In this document: positions 8,442-13,939 of the stretch, in pieces | How positions within the stretch are numbered: position 1 is the first letter of the stretch | Layout of the letters: the number at the start of each line of letters is the position of its first letter | Source of the DNA: an uncultured Collinsella sp. | GTDB taxonomy: Bacteria > Actinomycetota > Coriobacteriia > Coriobacteriales > Coriobacteriaceae | Assembly (NCBI GenBank): GCA_902464175.1 | Contig: CABQHZ010000029.1 | Coordinates: 1 to 19,364 of the forward strand | Reading direction: 5' to 3' | DNA length: 19,364 nt | Notes under the pieces: model-generated | What the model was told of the DNA's origin: nothing | Database searches by the model: none | Seen by the model: only the letters and a program-made list of their open reading frames with translations | Program-made: the position numbers and the translations under genes

Positions 8442-9467
8442 CTAGCGCGCTGCGTACTCGAGCATGCGGTCGAGCGTGAGCTTGGCCTGATCGGCGGCCT
8501 CGTCCGACACGCCAATCTGCACCTCGCCCTCGCCCGTCTCCAGGCAGCGCACGAGCTTTTCGAGCGTGATGAGATCCATGTTGACGCAGGTGGGCTGCAC
8601 CGCGGGGAAGTAGAACTTCTTGCCGGTGCCCTGGCAGCGGCGCTCGAGCTCGTAGAGCACGCCACGGACCGTCACGATAATGAACTCGCTCGCGTCGGAC
8701 TCCTCGGCGTACTTGATGATGCCGGCGGTGGAGCCGATGTAGTCGGCCTCGGCCAAGACGTCGGCCTTGCACTCAGGATGCGCCAGCACGAGCGCGTCGG
8801 GGTGGGCCTCCGTCGCGTCGACGATCTGCTCGACGGTGATGATGTGATGGCGCGGGCAGTAGCCGTTGTTGAGAATGACGTGCTTTTGCGGCACCTGCTC
8901 GGCTACGAAGCGGCCGAGGTTTTGGTCGGGAATGAACAGGATATGCTGCTGCGGCAGCTCGGACACGATCTTGACGGCGTTGGAGCTGGTGACGCACACG
9001 TCGCTCCAGCTCTTGATCTCGACCGTGGAGTTGACGTAGCAGACCACGGCAAGGTCATCGCCGTACTCGGCGCGCGCCGCATCGACTGTCTCGCGCTTGA
9101 CCATGTGAGCCATGGGGCAGTCCGCGCCCGGCTCGGGCAACAGCACCGTTTTGGTGGGATTGAGCAGCTTGGCGCTCTCGCCCATAAACTCCACGCCGCA
9201 CAGCACGATGGTCTGCTGCGGCAGGCTCTTGGCAAGCTTTGCCAGGTAGAAGCTGTCGCCGACGTAATCGGCCACAGCCTGGACCTCGGGCGCCACGTAA
9301 TAGTGCGCCAGGATCACCGCGTCGCGTTGGGTTTTAAGTTGCTGAATAGCCTCGACGAGCTCTGCGGGCACCAGTGCCGCGCGCTCCGTTGCCGTCGTTG
9401 CCGATGCTAGGCCGGCCGCGATATCGCGTGCAAGCTCCGATGCATCCATGTTCGCGCTCTGTGCCAT
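8442..9467 (-). CDS. nadA: Quinolinate synthase A (NadA)
   Basis: NadA condenses iminoaspartate with dihydroxyacetone phosphate to quinolinate using an oxygen-sensitive [4Fe-4S] cluster. The 341-residue protein carries the family triad repeats. Likely cluster ligands are C90 (VLCGVEFMGES), C204 (NGYCPRHH) and C294 (QPTCVNM). HYY at 55-57 and HPEC at 230-233 are also conserved. The ATG at 9467 is chosen over an adjoining TTG because GAGGGG is at proper distance from the ATG. It is the first gene of nadA-nadB-nadC-niaR, expressed from a promoter overlapped by a 44-bp palindrome. Confidence 0.97.
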   Translation of the reverse strand: MAQSANMDASELARDIAAGLASATTATERAALVPAELVEAIQQLKTQRDAVILAHYYVAPEVQAVADYVGDSFYLAKLAKSLPQQTIVLCGVEFMGESAKLLNPTKTVLLPEPGADCPMAHMVKRETVDAARAEYGDDLAVVCYVNSTVEIKSWSDVCVTSSNAVKIVSELPQQHILFIPDQNLGRFVAEQVPQKHVILNNGYCPRHHIITVEQIVDATEAHPDALVLAHPECKADVLAEADYIGSTAGIIKYAEESDASEFIIVTVRGVLYELERRCQGTGKKFYFPAVQPTCVNMDLITLEKLVRCLETGEGEVQIGVSDEAADQAKLTLDRMLEYAAR

Positions 9468-9502
9468 CAAGGCCCCTCTCTTTTGGCGAATCTTGGGGCT
9501 TT

Positions 9503-9531
9503 AGTATGACACCTAGGTTTACAGCTGACAA
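9503..9531 (-). promoter_or_regulatory. nadA operon promoter
   Basis: On the minus strand TTGTCA (9526-9531) and CATACT (9503-9508) are exactly 17 bp apart. The -35 box lies at the centre of the palindrome and the spacer is filled by one palindrome arm, so a bound repressor would block RNA polymerase. Transcription would begin near 9496, about 29 bases before the nadA ATG. Confidence 0.7.
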
Positions 9532-9552
9532 GACAGCTGTAAACCTAGGTGT
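9509..9552. promoter_or_regulatory. 44-bp palindromic operator, probable NiaR site
   Basis: ACACCTAGGTTTACAGCTG (9509-9527) and its perfect reverse complement (9534-9552) surround ACAAGA. Each arm contains two smaller palindromes, ACCTAGGT and CAGCTG, so it may hold two dimer sites. Its position over the nadA promoter and the presence of niaR in the operon make NiaR the probable ligand. The exact family consensus was not checked. Confidence 0.75.
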
Positions 9553-9757
9553 AAAGTTGAAATAAAGATTCAATCATGCGGCAGGTCCATTTTCGAACTG
9601 GCAAGCTGAGGATAGCCGAGCTCTCGATAGCGCAGGAGGCATCTTTCGCCACCGCAATACCGCTCGGCGCAAGTTGCGCACCATGAGGCACGAACGGGCG
9701 CTCCCCCGCGAGTGGTCCGCGCCCAATGTGGCAAAATCGAACTACTAAGGGGGCCGA

Positions 9758-10480
9758 ATGCTCAAGATTATTGCCTGCGACGACGACGTCGCTTTTCTAG
9801 ATAGACTGCACCGGATGATCGACCGTTGGTCGACTGAGACGGGCACGGCGGTCGATGTTGCGCTCGTCACGCGCGGCGAGGACCTGCTGGCCCGCCATGC
9901 CGCATCGCGCGCCGACATCATCCTGCTCGACATGATCATGCCGCTCGTCAACGGCATGGACACCGCGCGCGAATTGCGCCAGGCCGACACTGCCGTGCGC
10001 CTGGTGTTCCTTACCTCGTCGCCCGAGTTTGCACTGGAGTCCTACGAGGTCCGCGCCTTCGACTATCTGCTCAAGCCCGTGACTTACGAACGCCTGGCGC
10101 AGTTACTCGACGAACTTTCGAGCATGCGCCCGGCGGCAACCGACGAGCTCGTGATCAAAACGTCCTTTGGCTACCACGCCCTGCGCCTGTCCGACATCGA
10201 ATATGCCGAGGCGCGCAACAAGCACGTGGTCTTCCACCTGCGCGACGGACGCGATATCGAGGCACTCGAGTCGTTCCGCAGCGTCGAGGACCGTTTGGTG
10301 CAAAATGCCACCTTCTTTAAATGCCACCGTAGCTACCAGGTCAACTTGCGCAACATCGACCACTTCGATCGCACGGACATCGTCATGCGCTCCGGCGCGT
10401 GCATTCCGCTGTCGCGCAGCAGCAAGCAGGGGTTCCAAGACGCCTACTTTGCGGTGCGCTTCGAGGGCGGGAGGCGCTGA
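9758..10480 (+). CDS. LytTR-family response regulator (AgrA/ComE-like)
   Basis: This is a two-component transcription factor. Residues 1-115 form a receiver domain with acidic pocket D8-D10, phosphoacceptor D58 (IILLDMIMP), T86 and K106 (LLKPV). Residues about 130-230 form a LytTR DNA-binding domain (FFKCHRSYQVNLRNI, IPLSRSSKQGF). The 240-residue length is typical. AAGGGGG precedes the ATG. Its TGA overlaps the kinase ATG by one base (TGATG), so the two are a coupled pair. In this class targets are often peptide-signalling, bacteriocin or cell-surface genes; none lie nearby, so the regulon is unknown. A GCGCAA-G-TTGCGC palindrome at 9667-9679 upstream could be a regulatory site. Confidence 0.93.
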   Translation: MLKIIACDDDVAFLDRLHRMIDRWSTETGTAVDVALVTRGEDLLARHAASRADIILLDMIMPLVNGMDTARELRQADTAVRLVFLTSSPEFALESYEVRAFDYLLKPVTYERLAQLLDELSSMRPAATDELVIKTSFGYHALRLSDIEYAEARNKHVVFHLRDGRDIEALESFRSVEDRLVQNATFFKCHRSYQVNLRNIDHFDRTDIVMRSGACIPLSRSSKQGFQDAYFAVRFEGGRR

Positions 10481-11757
10481 TGATCTCCTCGGTCGAAATG
10501 GTCCTTTGGGCAATCCACCACGCCACAACGCTACTCTTTGGCGTCTTTGCTTCGGCGGCGCTATGCGGTATCGAAATCAATCGACGCCATGCACTCGAGT
10601 TGGTGGGGGTCGGAGCCGCAACCGGCGCTGCCTTTTCGATCGCCAATGTCGTTGGCGGAGAGCTTTTTGCCCGTCAGGTCTATCCGCTCGTCGTGCACTT
10701 GCCGCTTACCGTCTACCTATGCGCGCGCTACCACTTGAGTCCGCTACTCGCGACGTTGGGCGTCACCAGCGCCTACCTGAGCTGCCAGTTTAGCAACTGG
10801 ATGGGTATCGCCGCATTCGCAGTCACCGACTCGCAGGTTGCATACTACCTTGCGCGCATTGCAACCACGCTCGGCGTCTTTGCCGTCCTCCTACACTGGG
10901 CCGGCGATATCGGTCCGCGTCTGGCGATTAAAAGCCCCACCGAGCTGGGCATTCTTTTAATTCTGCCGCTCGTCTACTACATCTTTGACTACGCCACCAA
11001 CGTCTACACCACGCTGTTCCACTCGGGCTCGGTGGTGACAGTTGAGTTTTTGGCATTTGCGCTCTGTGCCTTCTATCTTATGTTTCTCGCCGTCTATCTG
11101 CGCGAATACGAGGCAAAGGAAGTCGCCGAGCGTGAGCGCTGGATGCTCGAAACACGCGACAGCGCGGCCATCAAAGAGCTCGAGGCCTGGCGCCAGTCCG
11201 GACGCGAGCTGTCGATTCTTCGCCACGACATGCGGCACTTTTTGCGCGGTTTGGCCGTTTTAATTGAGGAGGGCCACACCGACGAGGCGCTCGATCGCAT
11301 CGATGAGCTCTGCGAGACCAACGACCGCACCGCCGTGCGCCGCTACTGCGCCAACGAGACCGTCAACATCGTGCTTTCGTCATTTAGCTCGGACATCAAC
11401 AAACACGGTATCACCGCTGACCTGCGCGCCGCCGTGCCCGGAACCGTTCACGTGGGCGATGCCGACCTGTTCAGCGTGCTTTCGAATGCTTTGGAAAATG
11501 CCATCATCGCCGCAAGCGCCGCCCCCGAAGGCAAACGCTTTGTCGACCTCGACCTGCGGCTTGAGGACGGCCAGCTGCTGCTTTTGGTTTCCAATACGTT
11601 TGGGCGTGCGCCACACATGGTCGACGGTATGCCCGTGAACCAACGTGCCGGTCACGGTTTTGGCACCAAGAGCATTAAACTTGCCGTTGAGCGCATGAAC
11701 GGCAACTGCCAGTTCCGCATTAACGGCGACCGATTTGAGCTGCGCGCCGTGATGTAG
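10480..11757 (+). CDS. Membrane histidine kinase, AgrC/ComD-like (HPK10/GHKL)
   Basis: This is the sensor partner of the LytTR regulator. The 425-residue protein has six or seven hydrophobic segments across about residues 4-207, with no sizeable extracellular domain, then a cytoplasmic coiled region. A dimerisation/phosphoacceptor helix with ILRHDMRHFL follows (H249 likely phosphorylated). The C-terminal GHKL ATPase has an N box, VLSNALENAI (333-342), and a G box, GHGFGTKSIK (391-400). In Gram-positive bacteria this architecture usually senses a short peptide. No agrB-like processing gene, Gly-Gly leader peptide or transporter is beside it. The ligand is unknown. The start overlaps the regulator stop and no other start fits better. 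Confidence 0.92.
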   Translation: MISSVEMVLWAIHHATTLLFGVFASAALCGIEINRRHALELVGVGAATGAAFSIANVVGGELFARQVYPLVVHLPLTVYLCARYHLSPLLATLGVTSAYLSCQFSNWMGIAAFAVTDSQVAYYLARIATTLGVFAVLLHWAGDIGPRLAIKSPTELGILLILPLVYYIFDYATNVYTTLFHSGSVVTVEFLAFALCAFYLMFLAVYLREYEAKEVAERERWMLETRDSAAIKELEAWRQSGRELSILRHDMRHFLRGLAVLIEEGHTDEALDRIDELCETNDRTAVRRYCANETVNIVLSSFSSDINKHGITADLRAAVPGTVHVGDADLFSVLSNALENAIIAASAAPEGKRFVDLDLRLEDGQLLLLVSNTFGRAPHMVDGMPVNQRAGHGFGTKSIKLAVERMNGNCQFRINGDRFELRAVM

Positions 11758-11820
11758 GGGCGCGACACTGGACTCGCGGCGCGGCTCAACCGCCCGGGTC
11801 GCCTTGCCGGCGCAGGCCTG

Positions 11821-12396
11821 CTACAGCGGAGCCGCCGCCGGGGTCAGCTGCTTGATGTAGGCCCACATGCGCTGCTTGGCGGCCTTGTCGGTGAGCGCCG
11901 CCTCAAAGCCATCGAGCGCGAGTACGCGGCGGCCCTGCACGTGGGCGACCAGGCCGGGCTTGAGCATGGCGGTGTCGAAGTCATCGATTGCCACGAGCAT
12001 GTCGGCATAGGTCTCGCGCATGACATCGGCCGCGCTGTTGTCAAGCAGCAGCACCGCTTCGGGGTCCAGGGCCTCCAGCGCCTCGCGGAACAGCTCACAC
12101 GGCAGGGCCTCGCCCACCGCGACCGTCCCGTCGCCCGCGCCGGCAACGCTTGCCAGCGCGCAGAAATCCTCGGGCGCATAACCGATGGCCCCGAGCGCCT
12201 TGCGCAGCGCGGCACCATCCGCGCCGGCGGCAAGCTCGCCACCCGAGCGCTCGGCCTCATCCAAATCGCCTTTGACCAGCACGATCGGCGAGCACGCATT
12301 GCCCGCGATGCGCACGCCACGCGCCGCAAGCGACGCGAGCTCCTGCTCGGTGGCCTGGGCGATGGCTTCTTTTTTCTGGCTTTGTGACGTGGGCAT
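11821..12396 (-). CDS. Orphan protein resembling a degenerate family-4 uracil-DNA glycosylase
   Basis: The 191-residue protein has no certain function. Its layout follows the uracil-DNA glycosylase fold: a strand with IVLVKGD, then GAALRKALGAIGYAPEDF, a second strand after ELFREALEALDPEAVLLLDNSAADVM, and a closing ALDGFEAALTDKAAKQRMWAYIKQL. These match family-4 blocks in order. The catalytic GEAPG and HPS motifs are not recognisable and only three cysteines remain (C35, C79, C100), so an Fe-S cluster and base excision are unlikely. GGAG lies 5 bases before the ATG at 12396. An upstream ATG at 12426 overlaps the TATAAT box and is rejected. It is a single gene, convergent with the kinase. The fold assignment is my inference. 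Confidence 0.7.
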   Translation of the reverse strand: MPTSQSQKKEAIAQATEQELASLAARGVRIAGNACSPIVLVKGDLDEAERSGGELAAGADGAALRKALGAIGYAPEDFCALASVAGAGDGTVAVGEALPCELFREALEALDPEAVLLLDNSAADVMRETYADMLVAIDDFDTAMLKPGLVAHVQGRRVLALDGFEAALTDKAAKQRMWAYIKQLTPAAAPL

Positions 12397-12424
12397 GCGC
12401 TCTCCAATCGTTTGCGTGCCCACC

Positions 12425-12430
12425 ATTATA
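12425..12430 (-). promoter_or_regulatory. -10 box of the glycosylase-like gene
   Basis: A consensus TATAAT reads on the minus strand 28 bp before the ATG at 12396. No good -35 box is seen 17 bp further out. Transcription would start near 12418, which helps rule out a start codon at 12426. Confidence 0.5.
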
Positions 12431-12532
12431 TAAAAGAGCCGCCCGCGAGTGGTTGCTTTGCGGGCCGCTGGGTATAAGCACGGTCGTACTGAGTTTTACG
12501 CGGCCGAGCCGCGTCGCATTATGGAGGTCACC

Positions 12533-12853
12533 ATGGCTGACATTAAGCAGATTACCCCCGAGAACTTCGATTCCATCGTTAACGACAGCCTGCCCGTGCT
12601 GGTCGATTTTTGGGCCCCGTGGTGCGGGCCCTGCCGGTCGCTCTCACCCATCGTGGACGAGGTCGCCGACGAGCTGTCCGGCAAGCTGGCCGTTGCCAAG
12701 TGCAACGTCGATGACAACCAGGACCTGGCCATGAAGTTTGGCGTCATGAGCATCCCCACGCTGATCGTCTTTAAGAACGGCGAAGAGGTTGACCGTTCGG
12801 TCGGCGCCTTACCCAAGGCAAGGCTTCAGGCGCTGCTGGAGAAGCATCTGTAA
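12533..12853 (+). CDS. trxA: Thioredoxin
   Basis: This is a cytoplasmic protein-disulfide reductase of 106 residues, the usual length. The active site WCGPC has C31 and C34. The cis-proline loop SIPT and the FKNGEEVDRSVGA segment are present. GGAGGT lies 4 bases before the ATG. Upstream in-frame ATGs (12449, 12521) lack such sites and would add a non-homologous leader. A TATAAG box at 12473-12478 suggests a promoter. Thioredoxin reductase is not in the window. The gene stands alone between a divergent orphan gene and a terminator. The symbol is by family; other thioredoxin paralogues may exist. Confidence 0.96.
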   Translation: MADIKQITPENFDSIVNDSLPVLVDFWAPWCGPCRSLSPIVDEVADELSGKLAVAKCNVDDNQDLAMKFGVMSIPTLIVFKNGEEVDRSVGALPKARLQALLEKHL

Positions 12854-12964
12854 TACGTTTGTTACGCATCTGCCGTCCATGAGCGGTTTTGCACCGCTCG
12901 CCGGAGCGCCGGGTGCAGGGCGCACGACCACGGATAGTATGGTAGACACAAACAGCCCCCAGTG

Positions 12965-12999
12965 AACGGGTGCGGGTCAGACGGACTCGCACCCGTTTT
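12965..12999 (+). terminator. Rho-independent terminator after thioredoxin
   Basis: AACGGGTGCG (12965-12974) pairs with CGCACCCGTT (12988-12997), extended by GTC/GAC pairing inside the loop, and a TTTT run follows. A second hairpin without a T run lies at 12881-12899 (GAGCGGT-TTTGC-ACCGCTC). The remainder of 12854-13029 shows no gene. Confidence 0.75.
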
Positions 13000-13029
13000 C
13001 TTATGCGGCGGCGCTCAGGGCGGGCGTAG

Positions 13030-13035
13030 TAGAAT
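13030..13035 (+). promoter_or_regulatory. -10 box before the small His-rich gene and nikR
   Basis: TAGAAT matches the -10 consensus at five of six bases, 45 bp before the ATG at 13075. No good -35 box is visible. No NikR operator of the enterobacterial type (GTATGA-N16-TCATAC) is seen here. Confidence 0.4.
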
Positions 13036-13074
13036 CTGAACCACTAGATTGCCCCAAACATAAGGAGATTTCCC

Positions 13075-13323
13075 ATGCATGACGTTGGAATGAACATGAG
13101 CCAGCTTGCCATGAGCGTCAAGCAGGTCGACGACACCATCGAGCTCGCTCACGAGTGGAGCCATCAGCTGCTGCATGCGACCGAGAACTTTGACATGGAG
13201 CGCATCGGCGCCAAGCTCGAGGCTGCCATGACCGCGCTGCACGAGGCGCATGCCGCGCTCGAGGGCTACGAGGACGCCATCGAGGCCGACCACAACTCCG
13301 TCGGCTCCGTAAAGCTGGTGTAG
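13075..13323 (+). CDS. Small histidine-rich helical protein of unknown function
   Basis: I do not recognise this 82-residue protein. It is almost wholly helix-forming, with no signal peptide, no membrane segment and no cysteine. Seven histidines are spread over it (H2, H26, H30, H34, H56, H59, H73). H26-H30-H34 are spaced i, i+4, i+8, so they would line one face of a helix beside several acidic residues. AAGGAG is 7 bases before the ATG. The stop is one base before the GTG of nikR, so the two are co-transcribed and probably coupled. That context suggests, without proving, a role in nickel binding or signalling. The start and coding nature are well supported. Confidence 0.85.
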   Translation: MHDVGMNMSQLAMSVKQVDDTIELAHEWSHQLLHATENFDMERIGAKLEAAMTALHEAHAALEGYEDAIEADHNSVGSVKLV

Positions 13324-13324
13324 T

Positions 13325-13837
13325 GTGGCCGAGCACGAGCACGCGCACGGCTGCGAGCACGCACATGTTCACGGCGCGGGTGCCGAGGCGAGCTGTCGAT
13401 GCAGTGGCTCCAGCTCCGAGCTGGTCCGCTTTTCGGTCACCGCGCCCGATGACCTGCTTCGTCGCTTTGACGAGCAGATCGCGCGCCGCGGTGACGTGGC
13501 CAACCGCTCCGAGGCCGTGCGCGACCTGATTCGCGCCTCGATCGCCAAGGAGCAGATGCGCACGCCCGACGAGCAGGTCATCGGATCGCTCACCATGATC
13601 TATGACCACCATACCGGCGACCTGACGCGCCGCCTGGACGAGGTGCAACACGACTACACCGACGAGATCGTCTCGACCATGCACGTGCACCTGGATCACC
13701 ACAACTGCTTGGAGATTCTGGCGCTCAAGGGTCGCGGCGAGCGCGTTTACGAGCTGGCCGACCGCCTGCTGGGCCTTCGCGGCGTTAAGCACGGCGAGCT
13801 CACCTGCGCCGCCACCGGGCAAAGCTTGGGGCTGTAG
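13325..13837 (+). CDS. nikR: NikR-family nickel-responsive regulator with His/Cys-rich N-terminal extension
   Basis: NikR is a ribbon-helix-helix factor that binds DNA when loaded with nickel. The 170-residue protein has the DNA-binding ribbon-helix-helix at about 32-70 (ELVRFSVTAPDDLLRRFD, ANRSEAVRDLIR) and an ACT-like metal domain at about 85-165. The square-planar nickel ligands are conserved: H109, H120, H122 and C128, with the H-x-H-x5-C spacing of Escherichia coli NikR. It is longer than the usual ~135 residues because of a head with H4, H6, H8, C10, H12, H14, H16, C24 and C26. The start is GTG, one base after the preceding stop, with a weak ribosome site, so coupling is likely. hydrogenase maturation genes follow. 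Confidence 0.93.
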   Translation: MAEHEHAHGCEHAHVHGAGAEASCRCSGSSSELVRFSVTAPDDLLRRFDEQIARRGDVANRSEAVRDLIRASIAKEQMRTPDEQVIGSLTMIYDHHTGDLTRRLDEVQHDYTDEIVSTMHVHLDHHNCLEILALKGRGERVYELADRLLGLRGVKHGELTCAATGQSLGL

Positions 13838-13840
13838 CGC

Positions 13841-13920
13841 ACCTGCCAAAAAGGGACAGGTTTGTTTTGGCAGGTCTAACGTTTTACCTACCAAAATAAA
13901 CCTGTCCCTTTTTGGTCGGT
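13841..13920. repeat. Long inverted repeat between nikR and hypF
   Basis: Two 30-base arms (13846-13875 and 13886-13915) are reverse complements at 28 of 30 positions around a 10-base loop. They carry the core AAAAAGGGACAGGTTT. Three further pairs extend it to 13841-13920. A five-T run (13920-13924) follows on the plus strand, so it can terminate nikR transcription. The sequence resembles dispersed intergenic palindromes that I associate with Collinsella; copy number was not checked. Confidence 0.85.
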
Positions 13921-13939
13921 TTTTATGAGGGGGAGCCGC

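Noticed and set aside
8387..8665. Longer N-terminus for NadB
   Set aside because: The added residues read out of frame through nadA and have shadow composition. The GTG at 8386 has the only good ribosome site.
12965..12999. tRNA-like fold after thioredoxin
   Set aside because: The stem fits a simple terminator with a T run. There is no cloverleaf, T-loop or anticodon arm.
12930..13074. NikR operator or nickel riboswitch before the small gene
   Set aside because: GTATGG occurs near 12938 but no TCATAC-like partner is spaced as in known NikR sites, and no riboswitch fold was recognised.
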